Shown here: positions 1 through 5,355 of the stretch, one piece after another | Layout: each line of letters starts with the position of its first letter | Numbering within the stretch: the first letter of the stretch is position 1 | Assembly: GCA_947626405.1 (NCBI GenBank) | Contig: CANQSE010000145.1 | Location: 1 to 5,732, forward strand | Reading direction: 5' to 3' | Source: an uncultured Acetatifactor sp. | GTDB lineage: Bacteria; Bacillota; Clostridia; Lachnospirales; Lachnospiraceae | DNA length: 5,732 nucleotides | Made by a program: the position numbers and the translations under genes | Notes under the pieces: model-generated | Databases searched by the model: none | Seen by the model: only the letters and a program-made list of their open reading frames with translations | Told to the model about the DNA's origin: nothing

Positions 1-267
1 CAGCCTGATAAACGGCACCATGCAGTATGAAAGCAGAGCGCTCATCTGCCCGTAACCCCAGGCCGTAAGATGTACAGGCATAAAGACACCGAATCTGTCA
101 GTTGCGTATTCGGACAGCGCCCAGGCGTCAACACCGGCCATGGCCTCGTCCTGGTTCACTCCGCACGGCACGCTCACAAACCCGACGCACCTTACGGTTA
201 CCGCCATAATCAGAATGATCCAGAAAAGGAGCCGTTCTCTTTTGTCCCTGAGAAAACCGTCCTGCAC
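1..267 (-). CDS. GT39-type membrane glycosyltransferase, N-terminal 89 residues (cut by left edge)
   Basis: This frame opens at GTG (267-265) and stays open to the left edge, giving 89 residues with no stop. A membrane segment lies at about residues 12-32. It is followed by an outside-facing loop with an Asn-Gln-Asp-Glu motif at 38-41, then DRFG and PVH (57-65), WGYGQ (70-74) and a second hydrophobic segment from about 76. This matches the start of GT-C fold, PMT/ArnT-like (GT39) proteins, where the acidic Asp-Glu pair of the first outer loop is catalytic. Such enzymes move sugar from a polyprenyl-phosphate carrier to an acceptor outside the membrane. An AAAGG ribosome site lies 8 bases before the GTG, inside the end of the flavin reductase gene, and the TAG stop of that gene shares one base with the GTG, suggesting translational coupling. 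Donor and acceptor cannot be told from this fragment. Family call is by motif recall, not a search. Confidence 0.8.
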   Translation of the reverse strand, partial: MQDGFLRDKRERLLFWIILIMAVTVRCVGFVSVPCGVNQDEAMAGVDAWALSEYATDRFGVFMPVHLTAWGYGQMSALLSYCMVPFIRL

Positions 268-845
268 TACTTTTTCCTTTCCGTCCTGCGTCTCACGCTG
301 CACCCGAATGTTCCGAGCTGTCTGCCGCAAAGCAGATACGCCCCATGGGAATATACCACTGGCTCGGCCTGCTCAAGATGAAATTTTCCCTTTTCATCCA
401 TATACTTCTGCTCCGCATGAACCGCCACGACCTCGGCCAGGAACATGGTATGCGATCCAAGGGGAATAAGCTGAGTCACCTTACATTCCAGATTTACGGG
501 ACTTTCTCCAATCACAGGCGCCTTTACCACAGATGCGGGGAGCGGGGTTAAGCCCAGTTCCTTAAATTTGTCCACATCGCGCCCGCTCTTTACCCCACAG
601 TAATCAGCGGCATATACAAGTTCTTTTGACGTAAGATTTACCACAAATTCACCGGAATCCCGCAGTATGTCAAAAGAGTACCTCTCGGGACGCACCGAAA
701 TACTGACCATGGGCGGATTGGTACAAACCGTCCCCGCCCATGCAATGGTGATTATATTATATTTTCCGTTTTTGTCAGCCACGCTGACCATTACAACCGG
801 CAGCGGATAAAGCATATTGCCGGGTTTCCATAGTTCCTTTGCCAT
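267..845 (-). CDS. Flavin reductase family protein (flavoredoxin-like, FMN-binding)
   Basis: This is a 192-residue protein, the usual size for single-domain flavin reductase-like/flavoredoxin proteins, which bind FMN in a split-barrel fold and pass electrons from NAD(P)H or a partner protein. Family features run in order: the N-terminal WKPGNMLYPLPVVMVS segment, Asn30 followed by IITIAWAG, the CTNPP turn at 41-45, the SVRPERYS strand/helix at 50-57, EFVVNL at 66-71, and a C-terminal segment G(R)QLGTFG near 174-181. No signal peptide or membrane segment is seen, so it should be cytoplasmic. The ATG at 845 sits nine bases after the stop of the upstream coiled-coil gene; the only ribosome site is a weak GGTGAG very close to the ATG, so translation may depend on the upstream gene. 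The basic end (RRRTERKK) overlaps the ribosome site and start of the glycosyltransferase. The electron partner and substrate are unknown. Confidence 0.88.
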   Translation of the reverse strand: MAKELWKPGNMLYPLPVVMVSVADKNGKYNIITIAWAGTVCTNPPMVSISVRPERYSFDILRDSGEFVVNLTSKELVYAADYCGVKSGRDVDKFKELGLTPLPASVVKAPVIGESPVNLECKVTQLIPLGSHTMFLAEVVAVHAEQKYMDEKGKFHLEQAEPVVYSHGAYLLCGRQLGTFGCSVRRRTERKK

Positions 846-854
846 ATCTCACCG

Positions 855-1553
855 TCAGAATAATTTTATATTCAAAAAATTATTAAGCAGAAGCAGGATC
901 TGGATCGCAACACCTGATAAGGATAACAAAAGCGCCACGATGGAAATTCCAAACACCTTGTTCAGCTTTTTTCTCACCAGCTTTACTGCTGACGAAACGT
1001 TTTCCGCATTTTCCGTCTGTTTTCCGCTCTCCTCCAGCACCACGGCCTGAACGTTGCGGTAAACCTTAACGCACTCCTTATGTACCGTATCGGACACAGA
1101 CTGCAGCAGCTCCTGACTCTCCGTCTCCTGCCCGATTTTCTCCTCAAATCCGGCAAGCTTCTCATCCAGAGCCTTCTCAAGATTCTTTATTGCTTCACGC
1201 AGATTATCGGACGCGGTGAGCTGGTTTTCCATCAATTCGTTCACGTCGTTTAACTGATCCGTCACGGATTTATCCATGACGTCGAGACGATCGCCTATTA
1301 TCCTGTTCACATTTCCGAGACGCTCGCCCATCTTCCTGTCGGCTTCTTCCATACGCTCCGACAGCTCGCCGCCCATACCCTGCAGCTTTCCTTCGCTTTC
1401 CTCCACTAGCTGCCTCAGTCTTGCCAGACACTGATCATACTCATCAATCTGAGCGCGAAGCCTGTTTAATTCCTCCGCCTCCGCCGTGGTATTGGCTTTT
1501 ATAATCTCCTGCGCTGTCAGCTTCTGTGCCAGCTTATCCATAAACATGTCCAT
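855..1553 (-). CDS. Coiled-coil protein with C-terminal membrane anchor, function unknown
   Basis: This 232-residue protein is not of a function I recognise, although I recall similar hypothetical proteins in Lachnospiraceae that begin with a FMDKLAQKxTAQE-like stretch. Residues 1-25 form a short conserved-looking head. Residues about 25-145 are highly charged and heptad-like, so a long coiled coil is expected. Residues 146-200 are a second helical, polar region. One hydrophobic segment at about 202-225 is followed by only a few residues, which makes this a tail-anchored membrane protein with its bulk in the cytoplasm. The ATG at 1553 is preferred because GGAGG lies 7 bases before it; ATGs at codons 3 and 5 are spaced less well. 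It is the first gene of a three-gene operon with a strong promoter at 1608-1636. It could act as a scaffold or membrane-tether; that is inference. Confidence 0.85.
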   Translation of the reverse strand: MDMFMDKLAQKLTAQEIIKANTTAEAEELNRLRAQIDEYDQCLARLRQLVEESEGKLQGMGGELSERMEEADRKMGERLGNVNRIIGDRLDVMDKSVTDQLNDVNELMENQLTASDNLREAIKNLEKALDEKLAGFEEKIGQETESQELLQSVSDTVHKECVKVYRNVQAVVLEESGKQTENAENVSSAVKLVRKKLNKVFGISIVALLLSLSGVAIQILLLLNNFLNIKLF

Positions 1554-1607
1554 CCACGTCCCTCCCTGACTGTTTTAGCGGGCCTGTTTTCAACACTTTA
1601 CAAGGTC

Positions 1608-1636
1608 ATTTTACCATCTTTTACAATAAGTCTCAA
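1608..1636 (-). promoter_or_regulatory. Sigma-A promoter of the coiled-coil/flavin reductase/glycosyltransferase operon
   Basis: Read on the minus strand: -35 TTGAGA (1636-1631), a 17-base spacer, and -10 TAAAAT (1613-1608), preceded by TGG, which gives an extended -10. The -10 lies 54 bases before the ATG at 1553, and GGAGG follows in the leader. This fits a housekeeping promoter; no operator dyad was seen around it. Confidence 0.75.
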
Positions 1637-1794
1637 GCGAAAACTTGCATACGGAGAGGAATCCCATGGAGAATATCCGAATTTAACCAACTATTTACAC
1701 GGTGTTCATATTTTATTCATATTTAATCGCTATATTATTAATATAAAGTCAATGCCAACGATAACTCAGTAACACAAGACATTTTTTCATAATA
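1637..1794. other. AT-rich intergenic stretch without recognised features
   Basis: Between the operon promoter and the GC-rich hairpin cluster there is AT-rich DNA with short runs such as TATATTATTAATATA but no convincing gene, terminator or known RNA. A weak plus-strand promoter-like pair (TTTACA near 1692, CATATT 18 bases later) can be drawn, but DNA this AT-rich gives such matches by chance. Confidence 0.4.
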
Positions 1795-1839
1795 GCCCGG
1801 GTGCCGAAAGGTGCTCGGGCACTCCTCATTTCACGGCAC
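1795..1839 (+). other. GC-rich hairpin cluster downstream of the alarmone synthetase gene
   Basis: On the plus strand, 1795-1805 pairs with 1810-1820 in an 11-bp stem capped by a GAAA tetraloop (1806-1809). Three of the pairs are G-U, so the same stem on the minus strand would carry three A-C mismatches. Competing pairings exist: GTGCCG (1801-1806) with CGGCAC (1834-1839), and GTGC (1811-1814) with GCAC (1819-1822). It lies about 45 bases after the stop of the minus-strand alarmone synthetase gene and might act as its terminator, but no T-run follows on the minus strand (TATTATGAAAAAA), so that role is weakly supported. Confidence 0.45.
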
Positions 1840-1864
1840 AAATTCATAGCCTCGTTTCAAGCCG

Positions 1865-2512
1865 TCAATTTTCTTCTTTCACATGACTCAGGCTGATAAT
1901 CTGGTTATTAAGCTGAAGCATCCTTTCGTCCAGATCCGAAACCATCTTTGCACACTCTACCAACTCGTTTCTGATATGCTCAGGGGCGTCACCCTCAAAC
2001 TTATAGTGTATTTTGTGCTCAAGACTTGCCCAGAAATCCATTGCAACCGTCCTGATCTGGATCTCGACCTTCGTGTCTACAGTGCGATCCGACAGATATA
2101 CCGGCACGGTAACAATCATATGATAGCTTTTATATCCGCTGGATTTTGGAAACGTGATATAGTCCTTGACCGCCAGGACCTTTATGTCCCTCTGCTCGGC
2201 GATCATGTCCGCAATCCTGTAAATATCGGACGTAAACGAACATATCACCCTGATGCCCGCGATATCGTTTATGTATTTGATCATATTGTCGATTGTGGAT
2301 TCGTGGCCGTCCCTTTTCAGTTTCTTTACAATGCTCTCGGGAGTCTTGATCCGCGACTTAATATGTTCAATCGGGTTATATTGATGTACATGCTGAAACT
2401 CGTCGTTTAAAATCTCCATCTTTGTCTCAACCTGTCTCAGTGCCGCATTGTAAACCAACGTTACCTCACGCCAGCTATCGATTCCTTCGCCGTTGTCCGC
2501 CTTTAATTCCAT
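1865..2512 (-). CDS. Small alarmone synthetase, (p)ppGpp synthetase-only RelA/SpoT-domain protein (RelQ/YjbM-like)
   Basis: This cytoplasmic enzyme should transfer pyrophosphate from ATP to GDP or GTP to make ppGpp/pppGpp, the stringent-response signal. With the start chosen here it is 215 residues, the usual size for small alarmone synthetases; no HD hydrolase domain and no TGS/ACT regulatory domains are present. Synthetase-domain motifs are intact: RIKTPESIVKKLKR (54-67), DIAGIRV (83-89), KDYI..PK.SGY.SYH (116-131), EIQIRT (150-155) with the catalytic-type Glu, and AMDFWASLEH (157-166). A charged helical tail follows. The frame is open further upstream to an ATG at 2650, but the ATG at 2512 is preferred because AAGGAG (2523-2518) lies 5 bases before it and because a TATAAT box sits at 2617-2612, inside the longer frame. 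The leader is about 90 bases. RelP or RelQ subtype is not resolved, so no gene symbol is given. Confidence 0.9.
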   Translation of the reverse strand: MELKADNGEGIDSWREVTLVYNAALRQVETKMEILNDEFQHVHQYNPIEHIKSRIKTPESIVKKLKRDGHESTIDNMIKYINDIAGIRVICSFTSDIYRIADMIAEQRDIKVLAVKDYITFPKSSGYKSYHMIVTVPVYLSDRTVDTKVEIQIRTVAMDFWASLEHKIHYKFEGDAPEHIRNELVECAKMVSDLDERMLQLNNQIISLSHVKEEN

Positions 2513-2611
2513 AACTGCTCCTTCATAAGCTTCATGTACGTCCGCTCCGCCGTCCGGCGTTTCGTCTCTCTCAGGGCTGTCGGGCAGTCGTCCGCCGCCC
2601 ATGTTAAATTC

Positions 2612-2620
2612 ATTATACCA
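2612..2620 (-). promoter_or_regulatory. Extended -10 promoter of the alarmone synthetase gene
   Basis: On the minus strand, TGG directly precedes a perfect TATAAT (2617-2612), an extended -10 element. The -35 region at 17 bases (2640-2635, TACATT) is a poor match, as is common for extended -10 promoters. Predicted transcription start is near 2605, about 90 bases before the chosen ATG at 2512 and almost at the in-frame ATG at 2602. Confidence 0.65.
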
Positions 2621-2748
2621 TATAAAATTACACAAATGTATCTTATTCACAAAAAATTAATCCTTTTTTCACAATATTTAATTACCTGCCGACAGTAAAA
2701 ACCGTACCTTTTATATATATGAAACAAATCCGCACATTATAACCTGAG

Positions 2749-2860
2749 CATCGTCATAATCTATGTATCATTACAATCTGTTTATCATTACAACCTTAAT
2801 ATTATAATGTGCTGAGCCGTACTGAGCATTACTGTGTACTGAATATTACTATGTACTGAG
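2749..2860. repeat. Degenerate tandem array with a 17-base period
   Basis: TATCATTACAA occurs at 2766-2776 and again at 2783-2793 (offset 17). GTACTGA occurs at 2819, 2836 and 2853 (offsets 17 and 17), and the ATTACT that follows recurs at 2828 and 2845 (offset 17). Weaker units before (2749-2765) and between (2800-2816) keep roughly the same length, with a two-base phase slip at 2817-2818. The array is AT-rich and lies just upstream of the structured RNA element. Whether it is a protein-binding array, a relic of slippage, or part of the RNA leader is unknown. Confidence 0.55.
2781..2808 (+). promoter_or_regulatory. Candidate plus-strand promoter for the structured RNA
   Basis: A perfect TATAAT (2803-2808) has a weak -35 match, TTTATC (2781-2786), at a 16-base spacing. 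It would start transcription near 2815 and produce an RNA of about 215 bases ending at the T-run at 3029. The surrounding DNA is AT-rich and repetitive, so a chance match is possible. Confidence 0.3.
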
Positions 2861-2870
2861 TCCGCCGTAT

Positions 2871-3029
2871 TCAGCCCGGCAATGTCGATGTTCTCCCGGC
2901 AGACCGTGTGAGCACGTCGGCACTTGGCGAGGTACTTTCGAGCCTGGTGTCCGTTACGTGCTAAGCCGAGCGAAAGCGCGTCTGCAGGGAGAACATCGGC
3001 AGTACCGGGCGTGACTTGCTTTATTTTTT
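2871..3029 (+). ncRNA. Structured RNA element of unrecognised class (small RNA or cis-acting attenuator)
   Basis: This is a GC-rich block between AT-rich flanks that folds end to end on the plus strand. Outer stem: 2871-2879 with 3005-3014 (one bulged G). Internal loop 2880-2885 / 2999-3004. Main stem: 2886-2897 with 2987-2998, 12 perfect pairs, a G-A mismatch (2898/2986), then 2899-2904 with 2980-2985, 6 pairs. It opens into an asymmetric loop, six bases on the 5' side and 17 on the 3' side, where GCG AAAG CGC can form a mini-hairpin (2970-2979). A distal arm follows: 2911-2917 with 2956-2962 (7 pairs), then CGGCAC (2918-2923) with 2947-2953, tipped by a small hairpin around 2926-2944. The 3' end can instead form a terminator. 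The plus strand is favoured because only it ends in a T-run. A rod with a large asymmetric bubble recalls 6S RNA, but no diagnostic sequence was found. No known riboswitch core was recognised. Confidence 0.6.
2999..3029 (+). terminator. Possible intrinsic terminator at the 3' end of the structured RNA
   Basis: GCAGTAC (2999-3005) pairs with GTGACTTGC (3011-3019) through seven pairs with two single-base bulges and a CGGGC loop; TTTATTTTTT follows at once (3020-3029). The stem is modest, but the T-run is good. It shares bases 3005-3014 with the outer stem of the RNA element, so the two folds exclude each other. Confidence 0.5.
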
Positions 3030-3124
3030 GAGAAATATGCTACTTGCGCTTTGTCCGCAAATCTATTACCATATACGTTAAGAGACACCAAAACGCAAGC
3101 CTGAAAGGCAGAATGTGAGGAAAG

Positions 3125-3391
3125 ATGTTTCGACTCTGGGCCAGAATATTTGAAGACAATCATATGCTTAAGGATACCTGCATAGCAGACGGCGGCAGCG
3201 ATACCCGCACCCATAAGGTTTTTCGCGCCCTTGATGAGGTCTGCCTGCAGTTTGACCTCGCAAGGCCGATCTGGCTTAACAAAAACATAGCGGAGTTTAA
3301 GCGTCTCAGCAAAACCCGCTTCACTTCCGACAATTTTATCGAATCAGTTCAATTTGACTATCTTGAGATTCAAATAATCGAAGAAGATTAA
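3125..3391 (+). CDS. Small acidic conserved-looking protein, function unknown
   Basis: This 88-residue protein has no function I recognise, although very similar short proteins starting with (Y/F)RLW.KIF.DNH.LKDT come to mind from Lachnospiraceae genomes. It is soluble, with no signal peptide or membrane segment. Visible features are an N-terminal RLWARIFEDNHMLKD block, a central DTRTHKVFRALDEVC helix (26-40), a PIWL turn (48-51), and an acidic C-terminus ending FDYLEIQIIEED. Aromatic and acidic residues are spread through it, unlike a random frame. GAGG lies 4 bases before the ATG at 3125, a close but usable ribosome site. Possible promoter pieces lie at 3044-3071 (TTGCGC, TACCAT) but match poorly. 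It lies about 95 bases after the structured RNA T-run and about 190 bases before the HlyIII gene on the same strand; no clear terminator separates the latter two, so read-through is possible. Confidence 0.8.
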   Translation: MFRLWARIFEDNHMLKDTCIADGGSDTRTHKVFRALDEVCLQFDLARPIWLNKNIAEFKRLSKTRFTSDNFIESVQFDYLEIQIIEED

Positions 3392-3400
3392 TTTTTCCTG

Positions 3401-3429
3401 TTGACAGCTCTTTTGATTCATTGTATTAT
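3401..3429 (+). promoter_or_regulatory. Strong sigma-A promoter of the HlyIII gene
   Basis: A consensus -35 TTGACA (3401-3406), a 17-base spacer and a near-consensus -10 TATTAT (3424-3429) lie just after the stop of the 88-residue gene. Transcription should start near 3436, leaving a leader of about 150 bases before the HlyIII ATG at 3585. Confidence 0.8.
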
Positions 3430-3446
3430 CTTTTCATACACATTAA

Positions 3447-3506
3447 GTAGTTTTGAAAACTACATGTCGAATCGCGACTTATCTATGCAAAGTTTTTCAA
3501 AACTTT
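3447..3506 (+). promoter_or_regulatory. Two related dyads in the HlyIII leader, possible operators
   Basis: Dyad 1 is an 8-bp inverted repeat around a single G (3447-3463, GTAGTTTT/AAAACTAC). Dyad 2 is an 8-bp inverted repeat around TC (3489-3506, AAAGTTTT/AAAACTTT). They share the core AGTTTT..AAAACT, and their centres are about 42 bases apart, close to four helical turns. Dyad 1 starts about 11 bases after the predicted transcription start. This suggests paired binding sites for a dimeric regulator. As RNA they would be AT-rich hairpins of modest stability. Confidence 0.45.
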
Positions 3507-3584
3507 CTGGTATGGTTTTGTTTATTTTTGCATATGCTGACAATGCTTAATAATTCACAGGCTTTTATGGAAAGGGAGGTAAAA

Positions 3585-4235
3585 ATGCAGATAACAATAA
3601 GAGAACCCGGAAGTGCAATTACACATTTTATCGGGATGATGCTGGCAGTGTTTGCCGCCGTCCCCCTGTTAGTCAAAGCCGGAATCACCTCCGGCGCACT
3701 CAGCTTTTCCGCAATGACGATATTTATGGCAAGCATGATCCTGCTCTACGGCGCAAGCACCGCCTACCATTCGGTCAATCTTACAGGAAGGGCGTTGCAG
3801 CTTTTCCGCAAGCTGGATCACATGATGATCTTTGTTTTGATCGCAGGATCTTATACACCCGTATGCCTTGTTATTCTGGGCGGTCCTTCCGGTTACGCGC
3901 TCCTTGCCATCGTCTGGTGCATCGCCCTGGTCGGCATGATAGTAAACGCCTGCTGGATCACATGTCCCAAATGGCTTTCCTCCATTATATATATTGCCAT
4001 GGGATGGGTGTGCCTGCTTGTGTTCGGTCAGCTCGTTGCGTCGCTTTCCACGCCCGCTTTCCTCTGGCTGCTTGCAGGAGGGCTGATCTATACGGCAGGA
4101 GGCGTTATCTATGCGCTTAAGCTCCCAATATTTAATTCCAGGCACAGGGCGTTCGGCTCCCACGAGGTATTTCACCTTTTCGTGATGGCAGGCAGCATGT
4201 GTCATTTCATCTTTATGTATGTGTATGTGGCGTGA
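3585..4235 (+). CDS. trhA: HlyIII/PAQR family seven-helix membrane protein (TrhA-like)
   Basis: This is a 216-residue integral membrane protein of the hemolysin III/YqfA (PAQR) family, about the normal length. Seven hydrophobic segments can be drawn at roughly 13-31, 40-58, 80-99, 103-122, 131-152, 157-177 and 194-214. The metal-site residues of the family are all present: Ser58-x3-His62 (STAYH) at the end of helix 2, Asp78 in KLDHM before helix 3, and His193-x3-His197 (HEVFH) at helix 7. The SYTP motif is at 89-92. These residues bind zinc in PAQR receptors and ceramidase-like relatives; bacterial members are linked to membrane homeostasis, and the hemolysin name is historical. The ATG at 3585 is chosen because GGGAGG lies 5 bases before it and the N-terminus MQITIREPGSAITH fits the family; upstream in-frame ATGs at 3453 and 3567 lack ribosome sites. 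Its own promoter lies at 3401-3429. Confidence 0.92.
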   Translation: MQITIREPGSAITHFIGMMLAVFAAVPLLVKAGITSGALSFSAMTIFMASMILLYGASTAYHSVNLTGRALQLFRKLDHMMIFVLIAGSYTPVCLVILGGPSGYALLAIVWCIALVGMIVNACWITCPKWLSSIIYIAMGWVCLLVFGQLVASLSTPAFLWLLAGGLIYTAGGVIYALKLPIFNSRHRAFGSHEVFHLFVMAGSMCHFIFMYVYVA

Positions 4236-4294
4236 ACATGCGCGGTATAAGTACATGGCAGCAATAATAGTAATGATATAGCAATATATAAACT

Positions 4295-4334
4295 AATAAA
4301 TAAACGAAGGGCCCCGTCTGCGGACGGAGCCCTT
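4295..4334 (-). terminator. Intrinsic terminator of galE
   Basis: On the minus strand AAGGGC-T-CCGTC (4334-4323) pairs with GACGG-G-GCCCTT (4318-4307), twelve pairs including one U-G, with a CGCA loop, followed by CGTTTATTTATT. The stem begins 4 bases after the galE stop. On the plus strand the U-G becomes a C-A mismatch and no T-run follows, so it serves galE first; it may slow transcription coming from HlyIII. Confidence 0.85.
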
Positions 4335-4338
4335 AATG

Positions 4339-5355
4339 TCAGTCGTCATATCCGTTGGGATTATTCTTCTGCCATCTCCATGAGTCTTCGCACATCTCCC
4401 TGATGCCATAACGCGCCTCCCAGCCCAGCTCTTTCTTTGCCAGAGAAGCGTCCGCATAGCTCATAGCCGTGTCGCCCGCGCGTCTCTCCTTAATAACGTA
4501 TGGAATCTTTACGCCCGAAGCCTCCTCAAAATTTTTCACAACGTCAAGCACGCTGTAGCCTGTGCCTGTTCCAAGATTATAAATTTTAAGACCCGCGTTT
4601 TCCTGAATTTTTTTAAGCGCTTTCACATGGCCCACCGCCAGATCCACCACGTGAATGTAATCTCTCACGCCGGTTCCGTCAGGGGTGTCGTAGTCGTCTC
4701 CGTACACTCCCAGCTCCTTAAGCTTTCCCACCGCCACCTGGGTAATGTAAGGCATGAGATTGTTTGGTATACCGTTGGGGTTTTCCCCTATTGTTCCGCT
4801 CTTATGGGCGCCGATCGGGTTAAAATAGCGAAGCAGTATCACGTTCCATTCCGGATCAGCTTTCCAGATATCGGATAGAATCTGCTCCAGCATAGACTTT
4901 GTCCAGCCGTAAGGGTTTGTACACTGTCCCTTTGGACACTCCTCTGTTATCGGTACAAAAGCCGGCGTTCCGTAGACAGTGGCGCTTGAAGAAAAGATTA
5001 TATTCTTTACGCCGTGCCTGCGCATCACGTCAACAAGAGTAAGCGTCCCCGCAATATTGTTTTCATAATACTCCCATGGCTTCCGCACGGACTCCCCAAC
5101 CGCCTTAAGGCCTGCGAAATGAATCACGGCGTCAATATCTTCCGCCGAAAAAATTTTATCAAGCGCATCCCTGTCAAGGATATCATTCTTGTAAAACGGG
5201 ACCTTTTTGCCTGTAATAGCCTCCACCCGCTTAAGAGCTTTCTCGCTCGAATTGCTCAGATTGTCAACCACAACCACATCATAACCCGCCTGCTGCAGTT
5301 CCACAACAGTATGGCTGCCGATATAGCCTGCGCCGCCTGTGACCAGTATTTTCAT
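4339..5355 (-). CDS. galE: UDP-glucose 4-epimerase
   Basis: This enzyme interconverts UDP-glucose and UDP-galactose using tightly bound NAD+, in the Leloir pathway and in supplying sugars for surface glycans. At 338 residues it equals the E. coli enzyme in length. It belongs to the extended short-chain dehydrogenase family: NAD-binding GGAGYIG (7-13), acidic Asp31 after the second strand, [11 protein letters not shown] (79-89), SSSATVYG (122-129) with the catalytic Ser, and Tyr149/Lys153 in NPYGWTK. Substrate-side motifs include RYFNPIGAH (176-184), [11 protein letters not shown] (226-236), and [14 protein letters not shown] (291-304). Serine 299 aligns with E. coli Tyr299 and human Cys307, the residue that limits access of N-acetyl sugars, so wider substrate use is possible. 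AGGAGG lies 7 bases before the ATG at 5355. It follows a uridylyltransferase gene by 57 bases on the same strand and ends at a clear terminator. Confidence 0.97.
   Translation of the reverse strand: MKILVTGGAGYIGSHTVVELQQAGYDVVVVDNLSNSSEKALKRVEAITGKKVPFYKNDILDRDALDKIFSAEDIDAVIHFAGLKAVGESVRKPWEYYENNIAGTLTLVDVMRRHGVKNIIFSSSATVYGTPAFVPITEECPKGQCTNPYGWTKSMLEQILSDIWKADPEWNVILLRYFNPIGAHKSGTIGENPNGIPNNLMPYITQVAVGKLKELGVYGDDYDTPDGTGVRDYIHVVDLAVGHVKALKKIQENAGLKIYNLGTGTGYSVLDVVKNFEEASGVKIPYVIKERRAGDTAMSYADASLAKKELGWEARYGIREMCEDSWRWQKNNPNGYDD

Noticed and set aside
70..551. Several plus-strand frames over the glycosyltransferase and flavin reductase
   Set aside because: They overlap each other and two coupled minus-strand genes with clear family motifs; their proteins look random.
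1883..2410. Plus-strand open frame of 175 codons opposite the alarmone synthetase
   Set aside because: It lies wholly inside the intact minus-strand synthetase gene and shows no ribosome site or recognisable domain.
2874..3010. Mobile-element remnant (MITE or REP-like) because of long inverted repeats
   Set aside because: The arms have many internal helices and an asymmetric loop, no flanking target duplication was seen, and the copy ends in a T-run; a functional RNA explains it better.
2871..3029. Assignment of the structured RNA to 6S, SRP, T-box, RNase P, c-di-GMP, c-di-AMP, SAM, FMN, lysine or cobalamin RNA
   Set aside because: None of the sequence signatures I know for these classes is present; only a loose shape likeness to 6S remains, which is not enough for a name.
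2954..3214. Minus-strand open frame of 86 codons across the RNA element and the start of the 88-residue gene
   Set aside because: It overlaps the folded RNA and a better supported gene, lacks a ribosome site, and its protein has no coherent domain pattern.
3453..3584. HlyIII start at the first in-frame ATG (44 extra residues)
   Set aside because: That ATG lies within the first leader dyad and has no ribosome site, whereas GGGAGG precedes the ATG at 3585, which gives the normal family N-terminus.
3669..4256. Long minus-strand open frame of 195 codons opposite HlyIII
   Set aside because: It is a mirror of the HlyIII gene; the plus-strand frame has all family motifs and a strong ribosome site.
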